Part shown: positions 34,684 to 49,600 of the stretch, one piece after another | Layout: the number at the start of each line of letters is the position of its first letter | Numbering within the stretch: position 1 is the stretch's first letter | NCBI RefSeq assembly: GCF_032854445.1 | Contig: NC_088301.1 | Coordinates: forward strand, 3,350,001 to 3,414,000 | DNA length: 64,000 nucleotides | Source of the DNA: Liolophura sinensis | Taxonomy: Eukaryota > Mollusca > Polyplacophora > Chitonida > Chitonidae | Direction: 5' to 3' | Position numbers and translations under genes: made by a program | Notes under the pieces: generated by a model | Told to the model about the DNA's origin: nothing | What the model saw: only the letters and a program-made list of their open reading frames with translations | The model's database searches: none

Positions 34684-37600
34684 GTAAGGAAAGGATTTAA
34701 TCAAATCGTGAAAGCAGAACAATCTAAACGTGATTAAACATGGATTTCCGTGTTATCAAAACGTCCATGTGTATATACAGTCGACAATGTTATCCATTAT
34801 GTGTAACATACTAAAAGCCAAGTCATGAATGTATTAGAAGGTACTCTAACATCACAAACTTCCACCACACCTATATACAATACAAGGATACGATAGTGGC
34901 AATGGTGATTACGCAGGTACAATAGTGGCAATGGTGATCAGGCGGATACGTTTGTGGCAATGGTGATCAGGCTGATACGTTTGTGGCAATGGTGATCAGG
35001 CGGATACGTTTGTGGCAATGGTGATCAGGCGGATACGATAGTGGCAATGGTGATCAGGCAGATACGATAGTGGCAATGGTGATCACGCAGATACGCTAGT
35101 GGCAGCGGTGATCAGGCGGATACGATAGTAGCATTGGTGATCAGGCGGATACGATAGTGCCAGTAGTGGTCAGGCGCACAAAATAATGTCAGTGGTGATC
35201 AGGCAGATACGATAGTGGCAATGGTGATCAGGCGGATACGATAGTGGCAGTGGTGATCAGGCGGATACGATAGTGGCAGTGGTGATCTGGCGGATACGAT
35301 AGTGCCAGTGGTGGTCAGGCGCACACAATAATGTCAGTGGTGATCAGGCAGATACGATAGTGGCAATGGTGATCAGGCAGATACGATAGTAGCAATGGTG
35401 ACCAGGCAGATACGATAGTGGCAATGGTGAATAGGCGGATACGATAGTGGCAGTGGTGATCACGCAGATACGATAGTGGCAATGGTGAATAGGTGGATAC
35501 GATAGTGCCAGTGGTTGTCAGGCGCACACAATAATGTCAGTGGTGATCAGGCAGATACGATAGTGGCAATGGTGATCAGGCAGATACGATAGTAGCAATG
35601 GTGACCAGGCAGATACGATAGTGGCAATGGTGAATAGGCGGATACGATAGTGGCAATGGTGATCACGCAGATACGATAGTGGCAATGGTGAATAGGTGGA
35701 TGCGATAGTGGCAGTGGTGATTAGGCGGATACGATAGTGTTAGTGATGATCAGGTGGATACTATAGTGTCAATGGTGATCACGCAGTTACGATAGTGGCA
35801 GTGGTGGTCAGGAGGATACGATAGTGGGAGTGGTGATCAGGTAGATACGATAGTTTCAGTGGTGATCAGACGGATACGATAGTGGCAATGGTGGTCAGGC
35901 AGATACGATACTGGCAGTGGTGGTCAGGCGCACACGATAATGTCAGTGGTGATCAGGCGGATACGATAGTGGCAATGGTGATCAGGCAGATACGATAGTG
36001 GCAGTGGTGATCAGGCGGATACGATAGTGGCAATGGTGACTAGGCAGATACGATAGTGGCAGTGGTAGTCAGGAGGATACGATAGTGGCAGTGGTGGTCA
36101 GGAGGATACGATAGTGGCAGTGTTGATCAGGCAGATACGATAGTGGCAGTGGTGATCAGGCGGATACGATAGTGGCAGTGGTGATCAGGCAGATACGATA
36201 GTGGCAGTGGTGATCAGGCGGATACGATAGTGTCAGTGGTGATCAGGCGGATACGATAGTGGCAATGGTGATCAGGCAGATACGATAGTGGCAGTGGTGA
36301 TCAGGCGGATACGATAGTGGCAATGGTGACTAGGCAGTTACGATAGTGGCAGTGGTAGTCAGGAGGATACGATAGTGGCAGTGGTGATCAGGCAGATACG
36401 ATAGTGGCAGTGGTGATCAGGCAGATACGATAGTGTCAGTGGTGATCAGGCGGATACGATAGTGGCAGTGGTAGTCAGGAGGATACGATAGTGGCAGTGG
36501 TGATCAGGCAGATACGATAGTGGCAGTGGTGATCAGGCAGATACGATAGTGTCAGTGGTGATCAGGCAGATACGATAGTGGCAGTGGTAGTCAGGAGGAT
36601 ACGATAGTGGCAATGGTGGTCAGGAGGATACGATAGTGGCAGTGTTGATCAGGCGGATACGATAGTGGCAGTGGTGACTAGGCAGATACGATAGTGGCAG
36701 TGGTGACTAGGCAGATACGATAGTGGCAGTGGTGATCACGCAGACACGCTAGTGGCAGTGGTGATCAGACGGATACGATAGTGGCAATGGTGAATAGGCG
36801 GATACGATAGTGGCAATGGTGGTCAGGCAGATACGATAGTGGCAATGGTGACTAGGCAGATACATTAGTGGCAATGGTGACTAGGCAGATACGATAGTGT
36901 CAGTGGTGATCACGCAGATACGCTAGTGGCAGTGGTGATCAGATGGATACGATAGTGGCAATGGTGAATAGGCGGATACGATAGTGGCAATGGTGGTCAG
37001 GCTGATATGTTTGTGGCAGTGGTGACTAGGCAGATACGATAGTGGCAGTGGTGGTCAGGCGGATACGATAGTGGCAATGGTGGTCAGGCGGATACGATAG
37101 TGGCAATGGTGGTCAGGCAGATACGATAGTGGCAATGGTGGTCAGGCGGATACGATAATGTCAGTGGTGATCACGCAGATACGATAGTGGCAGTGGTGAT
37201 CAGGCAGATACGATAGTGTCAGTGGTGATCAGGCGGATACGATAGTGTCAGTGGTGAACAGACGGATACGATAGTGGCAATGGTGGTCAGGCGGATACGA
37301 TAGTGGCAATGGTGGTCAGGCAGATACGATAGTGGCAGTGGTGATCAGACGCACACGATAATGTCAGTGGTGATCAGACGGATACGATAGTGGCAGTGGT
37401 GATCACGCAGATACGCTAGTGGCAGTGGTGATCAGGCGGATACGATAGTGGCAATGGCGACCAGGCAGATACGCTAGTGGCAGTGGTGGTCAGGAGGATA
37501 CGATAGTGGCAGTGTTGGTCAGACGCACACGATAATGTCAATGGTGATCAGGCGGATACGATAGTGGTAATGGTGATCAAGCGCATACGATAGTGGCAGT

Positions 37601-40600
37601 GGTGATCAGGCGGATACGATAGTGGCAATGGCGACCAGGCAGATACGATAGTGGCAATGGTGGTCAGGCGGACACGATAGTGGCAGTGGTGATCAGACGC
37701 ACCAGATAATGTCAGTGGTGATCAGGCGGATACGATAGTGGCAGTGGATTAGTAGATTTGCTTTCTTTTTTAGGGAAAGCCGGACAGTTCATTTGCACTT
37801 GTACCCCAATACATTTTTGTCAAGTGCGAGGCTGTAGTTATGTGTTGGCGTCCCGAGGTTTTAGGTTCTAAAAACCATATTAATAACTACTTGGCCAGCG
37901 ACTGTGCTCTGGTCGTAATACCAGTATTTAAGGTGTTATGAACTTTTCATAGATAAGCAAACATTACTTGAGTAACGCACACTAAATATTTTGTTAAACC
38001 TGGTTCTACGTAGAAAACATTGTAACGTCAGTGGCGACATGACATTACACGCATTATCACATATAGCCCTCAGTAGAATGGAGCACAGGACTATCTAATT
38101 CAGTGAAAACAGATAACATAAAGGCATTTCAGATGCAATTTTTATAGTTTTCTGTGGTATTTGGCTGACGATTATTTGGTGGTTTTAACACACAATGCAA
38201 AATCTTGAAAAAAGGCTCGGTCTTCAGAAGTCAGCTTCCGCGTTTGGCCTTGTTTAACACTACAACCATATTCCTTTCTGTCAGCTCCTAACCTCAGTAG
38301 TATTCGACAGACTTTCGAAATTTTGCTTAGCGTTCTTATAAGCAGATCTCATTCCATTAACACCCTAGTATATTATTGCGCATCAACCATTTTTGGACAT
38401 ACTGGGCACTTAACTATTAGATGTAAAGTATCACTCTCTGCTTGGCGACTGTTTACTTTAAATATTGAAGAATTTATCGTCTGATAAAACTTCAAAGAAG
38501 ACCTAGACCAGATTATACATTCCTCAAAAAAGTAAACCACATAAGCTTTAGAAAGCACAACTTTAGATTTTTGTAAGGCTTCATAACCGAGATATCGCAG
38601 GGCAAGGTGAAAAAAAAAAGAAACGTTGAGAAAAGCGAAAGTGCCGCCATGATGTGAAGTTCAGACAGGAGTTATTTCTATAGCCCGCGAACGCAGTTGT
38701 TTCCATTGACCCGAACCAGGTTTGCTATATGACCAAGGGCTATACTAGTGACAAGACATTATGTTTTCAGTTTGTCTGTCATGGCCCATCCCGTGGCGTG
38801 GTAAGAATTACACATTAAAACGTGGGTTACAAAGCACGCCAAAGCTTTTCTGATGCATCCAAGGTTGTAGTATTTGTTACTTTTTCTTTTAAATATTACT
38901 CCATGGTGAAAATTCTTGTGTCCATGTGTCCCATATGAAAGCAGAAGCTATTCCGTTAACCCTTAGTTTGAGCTCTTCCTTCTTGTGTTGTTGTAGTCAT
39001 GTTGAAAGAAGGGACAACCTTATCATTATGTGTTTATGTATATGCCTAGGTAAAGGCCTTTAATCAGTGATCTAATAAATGGCTGTAATTTGTACGGATA
39101 CGATTCATTTCGGTAGCAAAACAAACAAGTCAAAATGAACGGTGATATGGCCCATTCCAGGAAGCCGCCATTTTGTTTTGAAAAAATCCACATGATAAGC
39201 TGTTGGTTTAAACTGAAATACTGAAAATAAAATGAAAACAGAAAAAAAAACAGTTAACCAAATCATTCTGAAAATACTTGAGATCTTGATCTTTCCTGAC
39301 ATTTTTGATAAGTCCTGTGGGTGGCCTGTTTGAAACTTGCATGGCGTCACATCAATAAACCGTCAGCATGCCCTTCTGACTGGACGCTACATGTTACATA
39401 ACTTACGTGTGTGGAACAAGTCTGTGACTGACTGTCATCACCACAGGTGGACGGTGTTCCAAACAATAAGAGGCGACAAATCCTTCAGTAATCGATAATG
39501 AGTGAGTTACAGCAAACACCGGTTCAACGTGATCAATATGGCTACACGGTTGTGTTCATACTGAACGAGAATTGCAGTTTGCTTTCAAAACACTCGCTTG
39601 CCAAAAAAAACATACTTTGTAGAATAAAGATCTTACATGCCTGATAAACCTCCGCCCTTCCCCTGATAACCGCCGCTCTTCCCTTGACAATACTTCGCCG
39701 TTCCACTGACAACTCCGCCCTTCCCCTGACAACCTCCGCCGTTCCACAGACAAACTCCGCCCTTCCCCTGACAAACTCCGCCCTTCCCCTGACAACCTCC
39801 GTCCTTCTCCTGACAAACCTCCGCCGTTCCACCGACAACATTTGCCGTTTCACTGACAACATCCGCCGTTCCACTGACCACCTCCGCCCTTCCACTGACA
39901 ACTCCGCCCTTCCCCTGACAACCTCCGCCGTTCCACTGACAACATTTTGTGTTTCATAATTCTGACTTGGCACAGTGTCCTGCCTCCCGTACCTCGGTAC
40001 CCGGCTGAAAACTACTGTCAAATCAAAAACATAAAAAGAGTCACACACTAGCGTATATGTAGGGCTAGGATGTTTAGTAAAAAATATACAACATCGGTTA
40101 TACGTTCAAGCATAGTTCTAGGCAAAATTGCTGAAGAGATTTTAGTACTGTGAACTGATTTAGAATAGCGTGAATGTTTGTATTAAGCTTCTATTGGGGT
40201 ATGACGGCTGACACTCAAGGTCGCTTAGATCATCCGGCTGTATCGACGTATGAACAGCAACCAGCTGGTGTCAGAATTCTGACAAATGCACAGTGATATA
40301 TGTTCTTTGCCTTGATACTGATTTGATATCTGCAGGCATGCGTATTTAGCCGGCTACGCTGATGCCGACCAGACGAGTGCTGACCATCGCTATATCACTG
40401 AAATAATGTGGAAAGCAACCCTTTATGATTTTTATCTCAAAAGAAAATTTAAAAATTAAAATAAAATAAATTTATTTTTTTATTTGATTGCCGTTCCCAA
40501 GTGTACTCAAGAATGTTCCAGGTTTACGACGGCGGCCAACATTGTGGTCCGAGGAAACCTTGATGTGAAGGGTCCAGGCTGAACACACGACTATCCGCAG

Positions 40601-43600
40601 GCTGTTGAAAGACCTTTTCACGTACGGACGAAGGGGAAACCAGCATTAGCTGAACTTGAACTCACAGCGACCGCATTCGTGGGAGGATCCTGGGTCATTG
40701 CGCCGCGCTGGCGTACTGACCCCCTCGGTCACAGAGGCCCCTAAATAAAAATAAATAAGAGAAACACAAAACACTCCGTCTAAATGATCGGAGGTTCCAG
40801 GGTCCCTTTTTAACTAAAGTTAAGCTAAAATAAAAATAGATTTTTTTTTGGATTGGTGTTTTACGCCTTACTCAAGAATATTTCACTTATACGACGATTA
40901 AAAAGAACTAATATGTAATTTGTCCTGGCTGCCTTTAACTCTGAAGGCGTCCGTGACATAGTGGTTAGCTTGGAGCCGCACATCAAAGCAGTCGCTGTGA
41001 GTTTTAGTCCAGCTTATACTGATTTGCTGTCCGGTCGTACGTGGGACGGTCTGCCAGCAACCTACGAATGGTGTTCCTCCGAGGTGTGTCCGGTTTCCTC
41101 CCATCATATAATATATATTGGGTTAAATGTTCTTGGGTACGACGTGAAACATCAATAAAATGAACGAATGAATAAATAAATAAATAAATAAATACTACCC
41201 GTCATGGCCTAAAATGCGTTTCCGGCTATCTGAAATATATAGGCAGCCCCTGGATAATTGTGATAATAAGGGATACTGCAGGCCCACTGCTTGTTGTCCC
41301 AGTCCCAAATCATATCAGACCCCCGAGCATTCAAAATAAACGTATGTCCAGAATAGTGATGCAGGCTTCCCCGCTCCGGGCTATGTGCACATGCGCAGTG
41401 GTGCAAAATTATGATAAAGGGCTGTTACTGTATTCTTTTCAAATACATGTCCAAGCATGTTTGTTTTCTCAATTACAGTGTAGGCCTTGTAGTCCAGGGA
41501 ATCATACTTCTGCGACGGGAGACCATGACGATTCCAGCGCAACATTGTTTGAGGACGAAAATCGGCAGATTGTACAAGAAAACAAAGTGTCGTCATATGG
41601 CAGTGTACATGGAGGTAGAACTTATGTTATTGTTATTTGTTGCGCAAAACAATTCATGTTTGGAGATATTTACGTCTCCTTAGAATGGACGCAGAATGAG
41701 TGTGTTATCACTAACCCTCTGAAGCTTATTTCTGATCAATTCTACAAGCTGATGGGTGGGTGGGTGGGTGGGTGGGTGGGTGGATGTGTGTGTGTATGTG
41801 TGTGTATGTGTGTCCCTAAAAGTACTGACTCAGTTACTGTGGAGAGTATGACTTTTGGTTGTGGAACAAGTGGGTGAAATATGTAATTAGTGAACTACTA
41901 TATGAAAAGAGATGCCCACTGAACGAGGTAAAGCGTGGTTGTAGCTGTCAATGTAGCATGCACTGTATAACAAAATGATCCCAAGATATTGAGAGGTGTA
42001 CATGGGTGCACAATGTGCATTTCAGTTCTCCCTCTTCTCGTCTTATAAACAAATCATTTCTATGCCATGCGCTCTGTTATATATGTATGGTCGTTCTTAC
42101 TTCTCGGTGTATATTTCTTAGCCGTTTATGTGTACTCCATCAAGGCATCTCATCCTTTATACCCGACCTCCGTGAGTTGAGCCGGAGTCTATGCCTGATG
42201 ACTACAAATCAATAACAGTTACCACTGATGATAATCTTTCTGTTTTAGTTGGCCCGGAGTCCAGGGAAATAAGAACTTTGCCACAGAGGTTCTACCCCTC
42301 GGGTTTCAAAAAGGAACTCAAGCTAATTTTCTCTTTAGCCTGGCCAGCTGTAAGTAGGCGAAATACATTAACGTGCCCAAACTGCGAAGAAGAAAAAATC
42401 GTGCAGCTTCTAATGGCTTTTGAAAATTGTGGCATATAGTCTAGACAGCATTAAAGTAGAAAAGCAAAATTGACTGAAATGTTCTAAAATTGAAATCAGT
42501 ATAAGCCATTATTATTTTTTTCTGTTGAAAATATATAAACATCTTAGAAAAGTAAGTGATGAAGGTAGAAAGTGTGACTGAGAGGCTACACACAATCTCA
42601 TGTTGTGACAAACATGAGCGCTAAACCCATGTTAAATCCGAAATCGAATAATTATTCAGGCTTTAAAATCTTGGACCCCACTGACTGTTACACAGCCCTT
42701 TGTCACTTTATTGCCATAGTGCACACGCTATATCTGTAAGATTTTGTATATGTTGTATTTTGTATTTTGCATATGTTTTAAGGCAGAGGTAGTTCAACCA
42801 GTCAGCCACAAAAAAAAACGTTTTGCTGTCATGCGATCAAAACTATGTTATACTTCCGATAACCAACCTAACCCACAATTGTCGGATATGATTTTATGGT
42901 TTGTAAGTGCTGATCAGCGCAAGTCAAACTTCGTTATGATTCTCTTTACAGACTCTGACTTCACTGTTCACATTTCTTATGGGACCTATCAGTTTAATGT
43001 TTTGCGGACATATGGGTCGGGAAGAGTTGGCCGGTGTGTCTCTAGCCATTTCCGTACGTAAACACCTCTCATTATATTTATTTATTTATTTCATTGCTAT
43101 TTTGCTCGCATGTACAGTGTATGTATCCAAGAATATTTCACTTATACGCTGGCGGCGGCCAATTTTATAGCAAGAGGAAACCGTGTAGAGCCATGACATG
43201 CCACAAGTTGCTGGCAGAACTCCCAGTAGAGACAAACAAGCATAAAGTGGACCTGAACGCAGAGCGACCGCATTTCTGACAGGCTCCTGGACCATTATGA
43301 TGCGTTAGGACGCTAACCAGCCAAATAACGGACGACCCTTCCGATTCTAAAATGTTCGTGAAGAAAACAGCTACTAGGAATAATGAAACAGTTTCAAAAC
43401 AATTACTGACTCTCTTCCCATGTTTGTTGGGTTGAGGCGAGGGGATTTTTATTCCGTCAGGTTTTATAACTCTTATGTGGAATTTACTCTGTGTATGTGT
43501 ATGTGTGTATGTCACATTCTAATTTTATTCCATTTTTTTTAAATTTCTAACTTTTCAGCCGCAATAGATATAAATCCAAATAAATAATTTTTTTAAAAAC

Positions 43601-46600
43601 TTACTGTCTTTGAAGAACATGAATCGTACATCTACAGGTAAACTCTTTTACATTTATGCCAGCATATATTTACCAGCAGGTAGGTAATACCAGCAGGTAG
43701 GTAATACCAGCAGGTAGGTAATACCAGCAGGTAGGTAATACACGGGAGTAATTACTTAATAGCTCATTAGACAGACTGACTTCCTCGATCAGACAGTAGA
43801 TTGCTTTTTTTCTTGCAAAACTACATGTTCAAATGATATTAGAGTATTACTGTTGTATGAATATGCAAATAATGAGTTTACCTTTTGATTGCCTTTCAGT
43901 TACTGAACATAACGGGGTGTTCTATAGCATATGGGCTGTCCAGCGCCTGTGACACATTTTTTTCTCAGGTGGGCATTGGGTTCAGATAAGAGGTATAGGT
44001 TGGATAGAGTATACTGCTGTTACAAGAGTAATGTTTGCACGCCTGACAAAAACGCAAATTCCAAAATAACTAATACAAAATAACTAATACAAATTCCTGT
44101 ATCATAGTTCACAATGTGAAAAACCGTCTGGAAGTTGTATTTCATGGCTTAATTTTAAAAAAAAAAAAACGTTATATGGCATTATATGATTACATTTTGA
44201 TTATTATCAATAAAACTTTGGTTACATATTTATGTATTAATCAATTTGTATGAAAGTTAATACTTTCAAATAAAACTTATTTTTGCAGAATTATTATGTC
44301 AATTCCGGTACGTATATTGTCCGCTAAAGAAAATGTGGGGCTTTTGTATTATCTCTTTCTGCTATTTGGTTTGTCTGTTTTTAGGCATTTGGAAGCAAAA
44401 ATAAATTCTTGGTGGGAATATTTCTCCAAAGAAGTAAGTGTGTTCCGAGTTAAAAATAAAGCAAAAGAATTTAAGATTTTTTGGTCAAAATGTACAAGGC
44501 AAGTTTTAGCAGATTAGTTTTTTCTACTTTTCGGTTTATTTCAGTTCTATTTCATTAATATTCTATAACTGCGTCACTACGTAAAAAAAATCTGCTGTTT
44601 TCAATCGCATTTGGGCCCTGTTGGTAACAACTGACAGCCCTCCTCGGTGCTTCATGAAGCGTGTCAGGGGATTATTTGTATTCCATCACCATGGCTTACA
44701 CACGAAGAGCCGGCTCTTGGCGGGGCGGGGGAGGGGAGGCATTTTTGGCCTAACAACTGACTGGCAGCCCTCCTGACAGGGCTTCATGAAGTGGGTTGGA
44801 GATCATTTGTATTCCATCATTATGGCTTACACAAATGGCCACAGACCCCCATTAATTTCCCATATGCGACAATGTTGACGTTTAGCGCCTAAGTTCAGTC
44901 CCAAACATTCCGTGTCCAATAAGCATTGGCTTATACCTGGTCCTGCCTGTGAGAAAGAAGCCATAAAAATCTTGACATAGGTTGACCGTCAAAATCCGGA
45001 CCTTTCCAGGCCGGCAGCTGGGAGGGGTGACTAGCAACGCTAAGGGGACGTCACTCGCAGCGTCATCACCACCTGTCGTCTTGTGTCTTCTCGACCAGAA
45101 TTCCAAACTTTCATCATTAAATCTCATACCTGCCCAAAGCTTAGACAATTTCCATTATTTTGATACCAAGCATGCACCTGTACACCGAAAACGACAGGCT
45201 GTCAGCAAAAAAAGACTTTACACCCTAAAATACACACAATTACATTCCCGAAAAACGTAAGTTGTAATGGGGGCCTGTGTCCTATCACACCAGCCACCTT
45301 TGGTCAAAATCAATAATTTTTGCACCACAGAATTCCTACCACCTCTCAACCTCACACACAAAGTTACGGCTTGATACATGCAAAAACACGCTTGATACAT
45401 GCTTGATTACATCCGTTCACATTGGGTGTTCCTTGGTGGGCATGAGGAACGGACATTTAAACTGCCGCCACACGTAACTTGTCAGAGAAATGAATACACA
45501 CACGCAATGACAACTACATGCATACAGTGGTTTATTTTTACGTTTAAAGAGGAAAATTAACATCGTCATATTGAAGCCTATGCCCATGACAGCAGCTAGT
45601 GTTGCAACAGAGATGCCTGTTTTTTATGGTTTGTGATTGTAAGTCGATTTGATGCACATTTGCCTAGTGTGTGATGGCACACATGGAAGGAACCTGACTT
45701 GGTTTGTAAATTAAATACATGCTGGCCCTCTCTACTACTCTAGCCAAGGAAATTTATAATCTGCTGATGTGTTTTTATCCACTTGTGTGAGGCTGGGCCC
45801 TTATATATGATGCAAGGCCTTATTGACAATCCTTAATCACACACCCTATCTACCAGCCACATGCTCCAATTTCACTCACAGCACTCAAATTTTGCATCAT
45901 TTATCCATTATCAACCCCAAAAGAGACATTTTAAAAACCAGAGACAATGAAACGTTGTCTGTGTTTGTTCATACACGTGTACTACCCCCGACAACAGAGC
46001 ATTTTAGCCGATTTTTAAACAAAACGGATATGTGGGGAAAACATAAAATTAAAAAGCTTTAAAACTGATCAATCAAGTTCCATGTCAGTGCAAACCACAT
46101 CGCAGATGTACAAACCAAATAGTATCAGGCTGCTGCTAAATCTGAGCACATAGTGACATATTACGTGTTTTGGCACAAGTTGACAGATCAGGCCACAGAC
46201 CTCCCCCCCCCCCCCCCCCATTAGTTTTCCATAAGCGTGGCCAGTAAGCTTTGGTGCATACCTGTGAGAAAGAAGCCATAAAAATCTTGACATAGGTTGA
46301 CCGTCAAAATCTGGACCTTTCCAGGCCGGCAGCTGGGAGGGGTGACTAGCAACGCCAAGGGACGTCACTCGCAGCGCCATCACCACCTGTCGCCTTGTGT
46401 CCTTTCGCCCAAATTTTCAACCTTTCAGCATTAAAACTCATACCTGCCCAAAGCTTAGACAATTTCCATCATTTTGATACCAAGCATGCGCCTGTACACC
46501 AAAAACGGCAGGCTGTCAGCAAACAAAGACTTTACACCCTAAAATGCACAGAATTACATTCGTCCTCCCGAAAAACGGAAGTTGTAATGGGAGCCTGTGT

Positions 46601-49600
46601 CCACATAGAGTCGGCTTTTGGTGAGAAGGGTGAGGGGAGGGCTTTTTCTTAGCAACTGACTGACAGCCCTGTTCAGGGCTTCCTGAAGTGTGTAAGAGGT
46701 CATTGGTATTCCATCAATATGGCTTACTTATGAAGAGTGCCCCCTTGGCGGGAGGTGGGTGGTTTTGTGGGGCCTTGTTGGTAACTAAATGACAGCCCCT
46801 CGGGTGTACAATATGATGCGACCTAACGTATAAAACTTCATCGATGACGTCATATCAGAATATTTCCGCTCATTGACGAAAATTATGCATAAAGTAGATG
46901 TTAAATGTTGTTCAAAAATATGAAATATTCCTCAAAAATGAAAAAAGAGTCTAATCTTTCGTCGTGTTTCCTAAACACACACTCCTTGTTTCATGATACA
47001 TATTCTCGTGTCGCTTGAAAGAGTATATCCAGCGTGTTTTATTTGATGAACCATTCCAGGTGTGATGATTCTGTCTCTCTGCTGCTTTATCTGTTGGAGT
47101 CTCCATCTGAATGCCGAGGCCATCCTCCTGTTACTCGGACAAAACCCAGCAGTTGCCAAGTGAGTATGATTTGATTCATCCAATGCCATCGATTATAGCT
47201 TTACTAAAAAACATATATGTTTAAAACGAACAAAAATGAACTATGCTATCATCATAAAACATTTAAACCTTTCCATGCAGTTCAAGATTGCAAAACAAAA
47301 AGACGTTTCCTCTCCTTACAACTTTCTTAGTTCGCCACGAAGTGACAGCGTCCCTCACTCTCGCTTGGAGAAGTGATACTGCTGGTAATCGATGATGTTG
47401 TCGGAAATGATGTTAAGACATTGACGGCTGCATGTGGCTTCGACAAGAACTGATATACACCACAGTTATGCGGACGTCTAATTCAATTCTTAATGGAATT
47501 AAGTTTTCTACATTGAATTGGTGCTCATTGTTCATTTAATATTACAAACTCAAAGTTAGTAATGGTTAGAGAGATAGCATTGTATTTGTTGCTGTGTTAG
47601 AGTTTAACTCTAACTGTTCGTGTAAATAATTAGATATTAGCAAACTACCCGCCCCCTAGTACCATGGCTTAAAACAGTATTAGATAAAAATATTCACTGA
47701 TGTTAATTATAATATATGTGACGTCACTGGTATACAGTTATTGGAAATGGTGTATTATCAGCACATTCAATATAAAGACATTTATAAACAATACAAAGTG
47801 ACTCGGCCTCAGAGATTCTCAGTCCACCAGCAGAATCCTTGTTCATGCTGGAATTCACCAGCTCAAGCAAATGTCATCGAGCACCTGCTTATGGAGCCGA
47901 AAACTTGTTGTATTTTGGGGGCTTTTTTATGATTTTTTTTTCACTTTTGTAGTCGGAGTTTTCCATTTTTTTAAGCAGAGCCCCCCCCCCCCACCCACCC
48001 CCTCCCATTGGAAAAAAGAAAGAGGAAAACTCCCACTGAAATATAAGAAAAACTTCCATGGAAAAAAAAAGAAAAACTGTCATGGCACGTGGGGGGGGCT
48101 GCTTAAAAAAGGATGGCTTAAAAAAGGATGACTTCGATTGAATGGGAAAAATGACAAAAAAAGATTAAAAAAAGAAAAACGACACGTCCCTTTTACGGCT
48201 CCGTACCTGCTATATACTTGGTATGTTTCATTTGTTACACCCATGTGAGTGCATAGATTCTCACACCGCAATTGTGTTGTGTCCAAATTTTTTTTATTGA
48301 GAACAATTTCTATCATTACAAAATGTTACAAATATATAAATTTAAAATATAAAATTCTGCAGAACACTAGAGAACCGACGACAATGTGGCAAATGATCAC
48401 ACGTAACCGGGGAAGTAGGGTCTCATCTCAGTTTACCTCAGGGTTTAATTCTAACTGTTCGTGTAAATGCTTAAATACCAGCAATGTGCATTCACTAGCA
48501 ACCTAGTTTAGACGGAATTAGCAAAAAATGCAGTGATGTTACTTCCAATAGACGCGACTGGTTTAGAATTACTCAAAATGCTGAGTTGTCATCACATTAA
48601 AACACAATAACATTAAAATATTGCAAAGGGATTTGGCCTGGGCTATGCTTAGTCCATCAGCAGAATCCTGATTGATGTAGGAACGCTGATCGCATTCTAC
48701 TGGCCCTTTCTTTACTTTTTCAGAATTGCCGCTGACTATATGGTGTATTTTATGCCAGGAATATATGTAAGTTTGTCGGATCCTTCCGTGGACATAGTTT
48801 CCTCCAAACTTAGAGACATAAAGAATCACTACAGTAAACCTGATCAAACATTTTGTGAGCCGCAATTGTTATCCTTTACAGCTTATACTCAAGTGCGCGG
48901 ATTAAAACAGTAAAATTTGGATATCCTGTCTGCTTCTGTTTTAGAGGGGACAACGGTTGTCATATTTTAATTTCTTTATTGGAGTTTGTTTTTACTTTTC
49001 AGTGCAATTTCCTTGTTCGAATATTTATCAAGTATTTACAAAATCAGGTAAGCTGAGAATGAAGAAACAAAACAAACGAGCATTGTTTTTTGGGAATTAT
49101 GTTGATTTATTTCATTGGTGTTTAACGGCGTGTTTAAGTATTTTTCATTGGTTTGTCGGCGGTTAGGTTAGTTGGCCACTGCCCTTAGCCAGGTACCACC
49201 GAGATCAGGATTCAACCATGTGACAAGAAAACGATTCCGTAACGAGCGCCAGCGAAAGATCGATGTAAATGTAATGAAAAGGACTCAGAGAACATGTGCA
49301 ATTTAACTGGATACTGTAATACACGATGTACTAAAAGTCCACTTCAAACAGAGAGCATTTGTTGTGAGTCATGTGTAATTATGTGGGCACAGATCGATGT
49401 GACAGAGGCTAAATTCTAACATTAATTATGGGCTAGTATTCAAGTGTCTGAGTTTTTTTGCTCAGTAATGGCGCTAAGGGTCGACATACATGTAGGGCCC
49501 AGGCCGATGGTCATTTCTGTGACCCGAAAGCTTTAAAATATTATACCATTGAGTGTTTTTTCATTCCCTGGGTCTTGACTTGACGGTCGCCATATTGCTG

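Noticed and set aside
34885-37748. CRISPR-like array because of regular 29-bp repeats
   Set aside because: Units are contiguous without unique spacers, in an animal intron, with no cas genes: a minisatellite.
38373-38558. Minus-strand ORF with CPVCPKM as a reverse-transcriptase end or zinc finger
   Set aside because: Too short, one CxxC only, and nothing retroelement-like on either side.
39498-39548. Alternative MATE first exon MSELQQTPVQRDQYGYT
   Set aside because: The phase would fit, but the donor (gttgtg) is weak; the exon at 34642 has a consensus donor and better start context.
41260-41877. 205-codon ORF as an independent gene
   Set aside because: Only 41479-41614 of it is supported as MATE exon 2; the rest is intron and a (GGGT)n tract read through.
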